Assembly (NCBI GenBank): GCA_964507045.1
Contig: CAZDOO010000025.1
Coordinates: forward strand, 1-64,000
Length of the DNA: 64,000 nucleotides
Direction of reading: 5' to 3'
Origin: UBA8199 sp964507045
GTDB lineage: Bacteria > Verrucomicrobiota > Verrucomicrobiia > Limisphaerales > UBA8199
The position numbers and the translations under genes are program-made. Below the pieces are notes generated by a model. It ran no database searches. It saw only the letters and a program-made list of their open reading frames with translations, and was not told the origin of the DNA. Shown piece by piece: positions 26,148 through 34,782 of the stretch (position 1 is the first letter of the stretch; every line of letters begins with the position of its first letter).

Positions 26148-28760
26148 ATGCCCAACATGAAACACACAACTCTGAGCCTTATTGGCGTGGTGGCGATCCT
26201 TGCGATCGCCCGCCCCGGCGGAGTCCAGGCGGCCACCTCCACCTGGACTGGCAGCGCCAATACCTACTTCACCAACGCTGCCAATTGGACGCCGGGCTTT
26301 CCGGCGACCGGCGACAACATCGTCCTCGGCGCCACTGCGAGTGTGGACCTCACCTCCTGGAATAGCGGCCTCGGCGCCGGCTACCACAGCCTGGGCAGCC
26401 TGACTTTCAACTCGACCGCCGGCACAACCCTGGTCGGTTCCGACGGCATCCTCGCCCTGGGGGGGGACATCACCCAGAGCGGCAATGGCGACATAACCAA
26501 CTCCAGCGTCGCTTACGATCTCGGCGCCGCCAACCGCAGCTTCAAAGGCAGCGGCTCAGGAAAAGTGAACTTCAACAACGGCTCGATTGCCAGCACCGCC
26601 GGAGTGAGGATTGACGGCGGGTACTACGTGTTCGGCGACGTGAGCGGAACCTTCACAGGGATGACCGTCAACACCGGCGGGACGGCGGAGATCAGGGCTG
26701 CGGGTCTCGGAAGCAATCTGACGCTCCCCGGCTCTGGCAGCGCCAGTTCCATCGGCACGAGCCAGACTCTCACGATCAATGGTGGCACGGGGGTTTTTGA
26801 CACTGAGGATCCGGCAGGCGCCGTTGACGATTTCGCAGGCCGGACGGTCACCTTCGGCGCGAGTGGTGGCACGTTGATCTGGAACAAGTCAGTCGCGTTC
26901 GCCGGTGGGCCGGCAGCGTTTAGCTTCAACAACGGCAACAACCCTGCAAGGCTCATAAATGGCGTGCCGATGGCCGGCTATTTTGACAACGAGCAATCGC
27001 TGCAGCTAACCTGCTTCTCTACTGGCTCGGGCAATGCGCAGGTAATCGTGACCAACGGAGGCATAGCCAGCATGGTCGGCAACCCTCCCGATGGTGGGTT
27101 GCCTTATTACTACGCCCCGACATACCCGCAAACCAACAGCTTCACCAGGAACGACTTCAAACTGACTATCTTCGGCCAACCGGGCGGTGATCCATCGCTG
27201 GGTGATTCAAGCACCAGCATAGGACGCTTCATGACGGCCAGGTGGGGCAATAGTTGGGACTCAAGTAACCACACGAACCGGGGCAACATCCAACTTATAG
27301 CTGGCGGCATTTATTGCCGTGATGTTCTGCTCTTCCTCCAACGGAACAGCAACCCTCGCTTTCTCGGTTCCGATATCACAATCGAGAACAGCACCACGCT
27401 CTTCAGCGGGGGCGCGACGGCCAACACGCGGACCCTCAATATCGGCACCGGGGATCATCCAGGCCTGACCAACACCACCCTGCGCATCAAGGACGGGGCG
27501 ACGGCAGTGCTGGATCAGCAGGCTTACAGCGGCCAGGGCTCAGCGGGCGTCCGGCTGAACGCCAAGACAGTGATTGAGGCGGGCGGCTCCCTCCAGATCA
27601 AGCGGACCTTCACCGGGTACGCCGGAAGGCCCATTGTGGTAACCGGCAGCATCGAAGGCCAAGGCAACGGCACGAGCGGCAAAGACTCCGTCTTGGTCGT
27701 CGACCTGCCGCTAGCGCGCGAAGACCAGTTTGGCCGGAACGATTCTGCCTACACCGACCCCGTAACTCTGTTCCCGGGAGGCTCGCAGGGAGGCGGCACC
27801 CTCATCGACGATCCAAGCCAGTACCAGAACAGCACGGGCGTCAAGTTTTATCCTGGCTACGCCAATCTCACCATCAATGCCGTCTCCCCGAATATCCTTG
27901 GCCTCCGCGTCCAAGGCACCAGCGATTATGTCGCCAACTTGTTGACGGAAGCACGGCTCAATTCTATCAGTGGATCGCAGGGTGTTCTGACGCTCGCTTT
28001 CACCGACAGTCCCACCTACACCGTCTCGGCCGGGCCGACGAATACGCTTTCGAACATCGCCATTGGCTTCGACAACCAGGACGGCAGCAGTCCCGAATAT
28101 GTCGTCGCGGCCAATACCACCGTTACCAACTGGAACCGTATCGTCGTCAAAAACGCCCGCGTTAAGCTCCAGGACGCCTTGGTCATGGCCAAAAACCTGC
28201 ACCTGCTCGGCGGCACCGTGGCCCTCGATGACGCAGCCACAGTCTCCCTGGCACAGGTAGTCCTGTCGGAAAACGCGACCATTGAAATGGGCACAAGCGG
28301 CGGTGCGGGGGTAAAGCTATCCTTCACTTCCGGGGGCACTTGGACTGCGGGGAAGACCCTGACGATCAACAACTGGAACGGTGACGCCAACGGCGGCGGA
28401 CCGGACCAGATCTTCGTGGGCACAGGCGCCAATTTGTCGTCGGCGCAATTGGCACAGGTCTATTGGGTCAATCCCTTCGGTTCAGGCGATGTGTCCGGCG
28501 GCTTCCAACTTCCCAGCGGCGAGATCGTGCCTGGAGTGGGCCAGAGTTACCTCAGCAGTCCCAGCGGCGGCGGCAACGGGACAGACTTCCAGTTCAACGT
28601 CACCGGGGTCGCGGGCAAAACCTACGTTGTGGATCGAACCACTAACCTGACGCCAACGGTTGTTTGGACACCCATCAAGACCAACACCGGTTCGTTCGTT
28701 TTCACAGACACGGCCTCAGCGGGGGCCCCGGTGCGATTCTATCGAGTGCGCTCACAATAG
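26148..28760 (+). CDS. Large secreted beta-strand-repeat surface protein
   Basis: The protein has 870 residues and a signal peptide (LIGVVAILAIARPGGVQAA). It begins with STWTGSANTYFTNAANWTPGFPATGDN, typical of autotransporter-associated or beta-solenoid proteins. The Gly/Thr/Asn-rich body continues in that style with no catalytic motif. The last 55 residues (GKTYVVDRTTNLTPTVVWTPI ... FVFTDTASAGAPVRFYRVRSQ) are the shared C-terminal module. The role is probably adhesion or a surface layer. ATG 26157 is an alternative start. Confidence 0.75.
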   Translation: MPNMKHTTLSLIGVVAILAIARPGGVQAATSTWTGSANTYFTNAANWTPGFPATGDNIVLGATASVDLTSWNSGLGAGYHSLGSLTFNSTAGTTLVGSDGILALGGDITQSGNGDITNSSVAYDLGAANRSFKGSGSGKVNFNNGSIASTAGVRIDGGYYVFGDVSGTFTGMTVNTGGTAEIRAAGLGSNLTLPGSGSASSIGTSQTLTINGGTGVFDTEDPAGAVDDFAGRTVTFGASGGTLIWNKSVAFAGGPAAFSFNNGNNPARLINGVPMAGYFDNEQSLQLTCFSTGSGNAQVIVTNGGIASMVGNPPDGGLPYYYAPTYPQTNSFTRNDFKLTIFGQPGGDPSLGDSSTSIGRFMTARWGNSWDSSNHTNRGNIQLIAGGIYCRDVLLFLQRNSNPRFLGSDITIENSTTLFSGGATANTRTLNIGTGDHPGLTNTTLRIKDGATAVLDQQAYSGQGSAGVRLNAKTVIEAGGSLQIKRTFTGYAGRPIVVTGSIEGQGNGTSGKDSVLVVDLPLAREDQFGRNDSAYTDPVTLFPGGSQGGGTLIDDPSQYQNSTGVKFYPGYANLTINAVSPNILGLRVQGTSDYVANLLTEARLNSISGSQGVLTLAFTDSPTYTVSAGPTNTLSNIAIGFDNQDGSSPEYVVAANTTVTNWNRIVVKNARVKLQDALVMAKNLHLLGGTVALDDAATVSLAQVVLSENATIEMGTSGGAGVKLSFTSGGTWTAGKTLTINNWNGDANGGGPDQIFVGTGANLSSAQLAQVYWVNPFGSGDVSGGFQLPSGEIVPGVGQSYLSSPSGGGNGTDFQFNVTGVAGKTYVVDRTTNLTPTVVWTPIKTNTGSFVFTDTASAGAPVRFYRVRSQ

Positions 28761-28794
28761 AGGCCGATCTGGCGTTAGAGACACCCGCGCGAAT

Positions 28795-29613
28795 ATGAAT
28801 CCCAAAAACATGCGAGTTGAGCTGACGGCCGAACTTGTAGGGGCGTCGTGCCCCGGCGCCGCCGGCTTGCGGTCCAAAGGGCCCAACCGGGCCTTCACAC
28901 TGATCGAGCTACTGGTGGTAATTGCGATCATCGCCATTCTGGCGGCGCTGCTCTTGCCCGCACTGGCCAAAGCTAAGGAAAAGGCGCAGCGCACCCAGTG
29001 CGTTAACAACCAGAAGCAGACCCTTTTGGCCCACATGATGTACGTGGGCGACAACAACGACGTGATGGCCCTGCCCAACCTGGAGAATGGGGGCAAGAAT
29101 CGGGAGCCAGGATGGCTCTACAAGCCACGGGAATACAAGGTCGGTTCCGTTTATATCGGCCCGCAGCGCGGAGTGTTCTGGCCGTACGTCGGCAACGGGA
29201 AGGAAGTCCAGGTGCTCGGAACGAACGTTCCGGACGCGTGGAAGATCTTCATGTGCCCGATGGACAAGCCGGACGCATTGTATTCCCTGAGGACGATCCA
29301 GTTCACCAGCTACATCATGAACGGTGCCGTTTCGAGCTACAACCGGATGCAGGATGCATCGCACAAACTTAGCGCCTTCAAGCCCGATTGCATCCTCCTG
29401 TGGGAGGCAGATGAGCGCTTCCCCGCGGTGTTCTTCAACGACGGGGGGAGTTACCCCGACGAAGGCCTGTCCACCCGCCACAGCCAGGGCGCCACGGTTG
29501 GCCTCTTTGGCGGCAGCGTCGAATACATGCGCTACAAGAAGTACTACGAAATCTTGGCCGATTGCGACAAGAACCGGCTGTGGTGCGCCCCTGATACTCA
29601 AGACGGCAGGTGA
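28795..29613 (+). CDS. Prepilin-type N-terminal cleavage/methylation protein (second copy)
   Basis: The 272-residue protein has a pseudopilin head AFTLIELLVVIAIIAILAALLLPALAKAKEKA at about residues 34-65. The residue before Phe is Ala rather than Gly, which prepilin peptidases tolerate less well. The body has Cys and aromatic clusters and ends with a degenerate H-X9-DG-like region (STRHSQGATVGLFGGSVEYM), where GGS replaces DGH. A 33-residue leader precedes the cleavage site. The lipoprotein at 29631 follows within 18 bp. Confidence 0.83.
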   Translation: MNPKNMRVELTAELVGASCPGAAGLRSKGPNRAFTLIELLVVIAIIAILAALLLPALAKAKEKAQRTQCVNNQKQTLLAHMMYVGDNNDVMALPNLENGGKNREPGWLYKPREYKVGSVYIGPQRGVFWPYVGNGKEVQVLGTNVPDAWKIFMCPMDKPDALYSLRTIQFTSYIMNGAVSSYNRMQDASHKLSAFKPDCILLWEADERFPAVFFNDGGSYPDEGLSTRHSQGATVGLFGGSVEYMRYKKYYEILADCDKNRLWCAPDTQDGR

Positions 29614-29630
29614 CTTCGTATCCCCCTCCC

Positions 29631-30020
29631 ATGCGCAAGACCCTCCTCGGATTCGTCGCAGCCCTCGTCGCGGCAATCGCGCTTTGTGGCTGCGGCCAGC
29701 ACAAAGCCTCACCCAAGGCAGACGTCTCCGAGCTGGAGCGTGCCTTTGCCCTGAAGCCCGGTGCAACCCCTGGGGACGAGCAGACCCCGGCTGCAATGGC
29801 CGCCAAGGCAGTCGCCGCGATCCGCGCTCAGGACTGGCCCAAATCCGTGCCCATTTTAACCCAACTCCGTACGACCAAAGGGCTCACGGCGCAGCAGCTC
29901 GAGGCCGTCCACAACGCCAATGGCAATGCCTACGTCCGACTGGTCGAGATGGAGAAAAAGGGTGATCCGGACGCCAAAGCGACATTGGAAATGCTGAGCA
30001 AGTCGGCGGCGGGGCGCTGA
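29631..30020 (+). CDS. Small lipoprotein of unknown function
   Basis: ATG 29631 gives 129 residues; a GTG at 29610 overlapping the previous stop as GTGA is possible. The signal peptide MRKTLLGFVAALVAAIALCGC ends in a lipobox-like LCGC. The mature part is Ala/Lys-rich and helical (AAKAVAAIRAQDWPKSVPILTQL, QLEAVHNANGNAYVRLVEMEKKG), perhaps a TPR-like helical pair. It is probably co-transcribed with the pseudopilin gene. Confidence 0.65.
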   Translation: MRKTLLGFVAALVAAIALCGCGQHKASPKADVSELERAFALKPGATPGDEQTPAAMAAKAVAAIRAQDWPKSVPILTQLRTTKGLTAQQLEAVHNANGNAYVRLVEMEKKGDPDAKATLEMLSKSAAGR

Positions 30021-30106
30021 ATGCCTTACCCGGGTCTTGCTGGCACATGGCCGGGGTTTTCACAGCCGGTCCGCTGAAAACACCCCTCGGCTCTTATAGC
30101 GCCACG

Positions 30107-30136
30107 ACGAATACCCCAATCCAACGGAAGCTCAGG
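30107..30136 (+). repeat. 30-bp repeat, copy upstream of GH35
   Basis: The sequence beginning acgaataccccaatccaacg matches 34793-34822 at 28 of 30 positions. It lies 88 bp before the GH35 start. Confidence 0.7.
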
Positions 30137-30223
30137 CCGATTGGCCGACATGAATGCAAGTATTCATAGGAAGCGCCAGGTTCGGTTGCTGGCACCGTTC
30201 TGCTCTCCTGAATCTGAGGGCAA

Positions 30224-32113
30224 ATGAAGAAGCTCCCAAAACCAACCATCGCCAGCTTGGCGTTCTGCTTCATTGCGCTGACGGTTTCCGCAAAACCTCC
30301 GGCACAAACCTTTACCCTCGGCACAAATCAATTTCTGTTGGACGGCCGGCCGTTTCAAATCCGCTCCGGCGAGGTTCATCCCAGTCGCATCCCGAAGGCG
30401 TACTGGCAACATCGCATCCGGATGGCCAAGGCAATGGGTCTGAACACCATCGCCTCCTATATATTTTGGGATCACCACGAAGTGGCCGAAGGGCGCTTTG
30501 ATTTCAAGACTGGCACACGCAACCTCCCGGAGTTCTTCCGTCTGCTGCGGGCGGAGGGCATGTTCCTCTTCTTGCGCCCAGGGCCGTATTGTTGCGCGGA
30601 GTATGACTTCGGCGCGATGCCCGCCTATCTGCTGCGCTATCCCGATTTGAAAGTGCGCTGCATGGACCCGCGTTATACTGCGGCGGCGGAGCGCTACTGT
30701 CTGGAGCTGGCGAAAATCATTAGGCCGTGGCAGATCAGCAACGGCGGCCCGATCATCCTGCTTCAAGTGGAGAACGAATACGGTAGCTACGGTAACGATC
30801 GCGCGTATCTAAATTGGCTTCGCGACCTCTGGCGCAGGCTTGGTATTACCGTGCCGTTCACAACCGGTGACGGCGCGACACCGCACATGCTCGAAGCCGG
30901 CTCACTCCCGGGCTGCGCGGTGGGACTCGATCCGGGATTGGAGCCCAGGGATTTCGAGCTCGCGCAGCGGATGAACCCGGGCGTGCCGGCGTTTGGCAGC
31001 GAGATTTACCCCGGCTGGCTCACGCATTGGGGCGAACCGTGGGCGCGCGTCACGACCGAGGCCGTCTGCAAGGACGTGAAGTTCCTGCTCGAGAATAGGA
31101 AGTCTTTCAATCTCTACATGTTTCACGGCGGAACTCATTTCGGTTTCACCGCCGGAGCAAATGCGGATCGCCTCGCGGTTTCCTCGAACGGCATCCCGTG
31201 CAGTTTCGCGCCCGACGTGACGAGCTACGATTACGATGCCCCGGTTACCGAACAGGGGCGGCCTACGGGGAAATACACCGCGCTCCGCGAACTCATTGCT
31301 TCGCACCTGCCCCTCGGCGAAACGCTCCCCGCCGTGCCTATGCCGGTTTCGGCTATGGCGATTCCTGAAATCAAACTGACCCGCTGGACGACCTTATGGG
31401 ACAACCTGCCGGCGCCGGTAAAGCTGGCGCAGCCCAAGCCTTTCGAAATGCTCGGTCAGGCGCACGGCCTGATGCTCTACCGCACGAAGCTGGTGGGCCG
31501 CAAATCTGGATTGCTCGTGCTTCGGGAGCTGAACGACTACGCCCTCGTTTTCCTCGACGGCAGGTTCATCGGCACGGTGGATCGCCGCTTGGGTCAAAAC
31601 TCCATCGAGCTGCCCCGGGCGGACAATTCCCAACCGACGCTCGAAATCCTGGTTGAGTCGATGGGGCACATTAACTTCGGCGAGTTCCTGATTGACCGCA
31701 AAGGCATTACCGAGAGGGCAACGCTCAACGACATGACGCTGATGAACTGGGAGGTTTTCGGCTTCCCGCTCGATGAACAGTGGGTCGCGATGCTGCCCGC
31801 CAGCCAAACGCCAGCTAGCCGCCCAGGCGCGTTCTTCAAGGGCAGATTCGAAATAGGCGCAGTAGCCGATACATATCTTGACTTGTCGCCTTACCAGAAA
31901 GGATACGTGTGGGTGAACGGCCACAACCTCGGCCGTTACTGGAAAATCGGCCCGCAGCAGCGGCTATATTGCCCCGCCCCATTTTTGCGACGCGGCTTAA
32001 ACGAGATTATTGTCCTGGACCTGCACGCAACTGACCCCTTGCCGATTGAAGGAAGAGAGACGCTCGTAGACTTAGCCGCGACCTCAGACGTTCATGCAAC
32101 CAGCGCTCAGTAA
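30224..32113 (+). CDS. GH35 beta-galactosidase, exported
   Basis: ATG 30224 has a gaggg ribosome site and gives 629 residues. A signal peptide covers residues 1-23. The GH35 TIM barrel shows RSGEVHPSRIPKAYWQHRI, LRPGPYCCAEYDFG and the acid/base region QVENEYGSYG (Glu185). The nucleophile is probably Glu260 in FGSEIYPGWLTHWGE. C-terminal jelly-roll domains end in VWVNGHNLGRYWKIGPQQRLYCPAPFLRRG. It removes terminal beta-galactose from oligosaccharides in the periplasm or outside. It is the first gene of the degradation cluster. Confidence 0.92.
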   Translation: MKKLPKPTIASLAFCFIALTVSAKPPAQTFTLGTNQFLLDGRPFQIRSGEVHPSRIPKAYWQHRIRMAKAMGLNTIASYIFWDHHEVAEGRFDFKTGTRNLPEFFRLLRAEGMFLFLRPGPYCCAEYDFGAMPAYLLRYPDLKVRCMDPRYTAAAERYCLELAKIIRPWQISNGGPIILLQVENEYGSYGNDRAYLNWLRDLWRRLGITVPFTTGDGATPHMLEAGSLPGCAVGLDPGLEPRDFELAQRMNPGVPAFGSEIYPGWLTHWGEPWARVTTEAVCKDVKFLLENRKSFNLYMFHGGTHFGFTAGANADRLAVSSNGIPCSFAPDVTSYDYDAPVTEQGRPTGKYTALRELIASHLPLGETLPAVPMPVSAMAIPEIKLTRWTTLWDNLPAPVKLAQPKPFEMLGQAHGLMLYRTKLVGRKSGLLVLRELNDYALVFLDGRFIGTVDRRLGQNSIELPRADNSQPTLEILVESMGHINFGEFLIDRKGITERATLNDMTLMNWEVFGFPLDEQWVAMLPASQTPASRPGAFFKGRFEIGAVADTYLDLSPYQKGYVWVNGHNLGRYWKIGPQQRLYCPAPFLRRGLNEIIVLDLHATDPLPIEGRETLVDLAATSDVHATSAQ

Positions 32114-32259
32114 ATCGGGCGCGCGAAAAGCGATTCCAATCAGTTGGACCACCTTGCTGAACCAAGGGCAATAGCAGAATGAGGGATCAAAAGAGACATG
32201 CAATTACTTACATCGTTGAGCCTAAGTGGCCCGCTCGCTACCACCCAACCAATGTTTCA

Positions 32260-34782
32260 ATGTCTCTGTGGTCAAAAATACAATGTTTGTCGGCGATAGG
32301 GCTGGGAATCTCCCTGTTGGGGTGCGGTCTTGAGCGTTCCGGGAAGAGGTCATCCGTCAGTTCGTCCGGCGGTTCAGCGCCCGCGCTGAAGACCTATCAG
32401 CAGTCCGGTGTGCTGGATACGATTCGTTATGTGCGGCCGGACTTGCATGACGGTTACATTGTCGGAAACGGCCGGATGTACGCGGTGGCGGGGCTTGGCC
32501 AGTCGATGGCGCGCGTCGGGAAAAGCAAATTGACGCCTGAAAAGGCGCCCCTGAGCAAACTTTCCTGGATCATCGGCCCGGCGTACACCATCGGGAATTT
32601 AGGATATGGCTGGCAAGTCGAGGCCGCTGTTGATGGCCGGCCGCTCAGCTGGCAAAAAGAGGCCGTCATGGAGCCGACGCGAAAATCGCCGTTTTGGGGC
32701 GTCCGAAGCGACCATAGCGAACTGACGTGCGTTCTGCATGATGTGATGGCTCCGGATTCCGCTGCGATGGTGCGGTGTATCCGGATAAAGCGCCCCGACG
32801 GCCTTTCGCCTGCGCGGGTTACTGTTACGCTGCCGGTTCACCCCGATCCGCGGAACGGTGTATTTACGATGTTTGACGGGCGGCCCGTCGATGCGGAACA
32901 GATTCAAAACTGGAGCAGGTATGTCGGCCCGCACATAAAAGACCGTCCTTCGGTGCCGCTGGAAAAGCTTCAGCAGATTTTTGAGACGGATAAAGCCATC
33001 GTTCATCGCGGCCCGGCACGGGCGTTGTATCAGGAGATGTCCATCACCGTTCCCTGCGACAGTGAATATCGAGCGATGTTTCTGCCGCGGGCATTGGCCA
33101 CGACTATCACTTCCCCGCAGGAGCAGGTTGGTGTTTCTGTTGCACCGGGTAAAATGGAGGCGGATCTGGGGATCCTTGCGCCGGGGCAGACCGTAACTCT
33201 GGGCGTCTGGATTGTTACCGTTACCGGACAGGAGTCGGCCCTGGAAGATCACGCACTTAGGCGATTGACGGAATGGAAGTCCAAAGACTTGGACGCCGTC
33301 ATGGCGGCCTCAGCGCGCGACCTTCCGGCGCCGCTGATTGAGCGCCTCGATGGGACGAGTCCTATGCTCAAGGCCATCGAAACCCCTCCCCGCATCGTGC
33401 TTGCCTCGCAGGCTCTTCCGGGCGGTGTGTTCGCGCAGTCGTTTATGTATCCGATGTGTTACGTTCGCGACCAGTACGGGCCCTTTCGGTTGATGCTGGC
33501 GATGGGCGACTATGACCGGGCTTATCGCATCTTGACATTTTATTCGGCCATGCAGAACAAGCTGGGTATTCAGAACGCCTACGACATTCCCTCCGAGGCG
33601 ATCCCTGCAGACAACTGGAATCCCGATTTGGATTACGGACGGCTCGACGGCCGTTGGCAGCGCGCCGAAGTGCCCAGCTACGTCATCTTGTTTGCGCGGG
33701 ATTACTATCGCGCCACCGGCCGTCTGGAACAGATCGTGCCTCTGTATCCCCGGCTGGCTTACAATCTAAGAGTCCAGCATCTAAGCCGCAATCATCTCCT
33801 CCCGTACGCCAGCGACGAATCCTACAGCAATTTTGCCGACACCAAGCCGCGGTACGAGCAGGAAATGACCGATTCAACCCTGCTGTACCTGGCGGCCTGC
33901 GATTTCATGATCGATCTTGCCCGTCTGACCGGGCGCAATCAGGATGCCGACGAGTTTAGCGAATTCGCCAAGCGCACCGGGCGCGCCCTGATGGAGCGGC
34001 TCTGGCTGTCGGAAGAAGGCCATTATGCCTATGCGCGCGATGACCGCGACGATTCCGAGTTTATCGACCGGCGGCCCGTCTTTGACCCGCTGTTGAGGGA
34101 CTTTTGGATTGAACGGCGCGATCCATTTGACCCCAGGTCAATCGGCTGCCTAAACGCCGTGCTCAAACATCTGCTGGATCCACTCCGCGTGACGACGACC
34201 ACCAAGCTGGCGGCGGGAATGGAGCCCGGCTACCTGCTCTATGCGATGTCCCGCTGTCAGCATCCGCAGACCCACCAGGCTGCCGAGCTGCTGTTGCGAT
34301 ATGCGTCCGGCGTCGGCGCGTTCAATGAATACTATTTCTACAACCGGCATGAAATCTGGCCGAATGACGGTGTTTTCAGGCCGTGGGAGTCCTCCGTTGC
34401 CGCCACGGCGCTCATTCAGTACTTGCTGGGACTGAGAGCAGATATCCCCAACGCGAAAATCTCCCTCCAGCCCCATCTTCCTCCTGACTGGAAAGGCTGG
34501 CAAACGCGCCGCATCCCGCTGCCCGGGCACGGGGAAATCCAAATGAAGCTGGTGCGCACCGATCAGAATGGCTTTTTCTTTGAAATCGTGCGGACCGGCA
34601 GTACGGCCCCGCTGTCGATTGATCTCGAGTTAGGGCTGTTTGGCGAGCGCCTTCAAAGCCATAGTCAGGGACTTTCGTCGGTATCAGGTCGCCCCGGCCT
34701 GCTGCGCGCACAAGTTGCAATGCATCCGTCCCGCGATAGCGCACAACCGCAGACGTTTGTCTTCCGGTGGAAGTCAATCTAA
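32260..34782 (+). CDS. Lipoprotein with six-hairpin glycosidase-like domain
   Basis: From ATG 32260 the 840-residue product has a lipoprotein signal (SLWSKIQCLSAIGLGISLLGC). An upstream ATG at 32179 has a leader like that of the 40234 gene (caaYagcagaATG) and is an alternative giving 867 residues. The N-terminal half is a beta-sandwich. The C-terminal half (about 380-760) is an (alpha/alpha)6 barrel (YPMCYVRDQYGPFRLMLAMGDY, LPYASDESYSNFADTKPRYEQEMTDS, YYFYNRHEIWPNDGVFRPWESSVAATALIQYLLGL). This resembles GH63/GH15/rhamnosidase-type enzymes, but the family cannot be fixed. Its stop overlaps the next start as TAATG. Confidence 0.72.
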   Translation: MSLWSKIQCLSAIGLGISLLGCGLERSGKRSSVSSSGGSAPALKTYQQSGVLDTIRYVRPDLHDGYIVGNGRMYAVAGLGQSMARVGKSKLTPEKAPLSKLSWIIGPAYTIGNLGYGWQVEAAVDGRPLSWQKEAVMEPTRKSPFWGVRSDHSELTCVLHDVMAPDSAAMVRCIRIKRPDGLSPARVTVTLPVHPDPRNGVFTMFDGRPVDAEQIQNWSRYVGPHIKDRPSVPLEKLQQIFETDKAIVHRGPARALYQEMSITVPCDSEYRAMFLPRALATTITSPQEQVGVSVAPGKMEADLGILAPGQTVTLGVWIVTVTGQESALEDHALRRLTEWKSKDLDAVMAASARDLPAPLIERLDGTSPMLKAIETPPRIVLASQALPGGVFAQSFMYPMCYVRDQYGPFRLMLAMGDYDRAYRILTFYSAMQNKLGIQNAYDIPSEAIPADNWNPDLDYGRLDGRWQRAEVPSYVILFARDYYRATGRLEQIVPLYPRLAYNLRVQHLSRNHLLPYASDESYSNFADTKPRYEQEMTDSTLLYLAACDFMIDLARLTGRNQDADEFSEFAKRTGRALMERLWLSEEGHYAYARDDRDDSEFIDRRPVFDPLLRDFWIERRDPFDPRSIGCLNAVLKHLLDPLRVTTTTKLAAGMEPGYLLYAMSRCQHPQTHQAAELLLRYASGVGAFNEYYFYNRHEIWPNDGVFRPWESSVAATALIQYLLGLRADIPNAKISLQPHLPPDWKGWQTRRIPLPGHGEIQMKLVRTDQNGFFFEIVRTGSTAPLSIDLELGLFGERLQSHSQGLSSVSGRPGLLRAQVAMHPSRDSAQPQTFVFRWKSI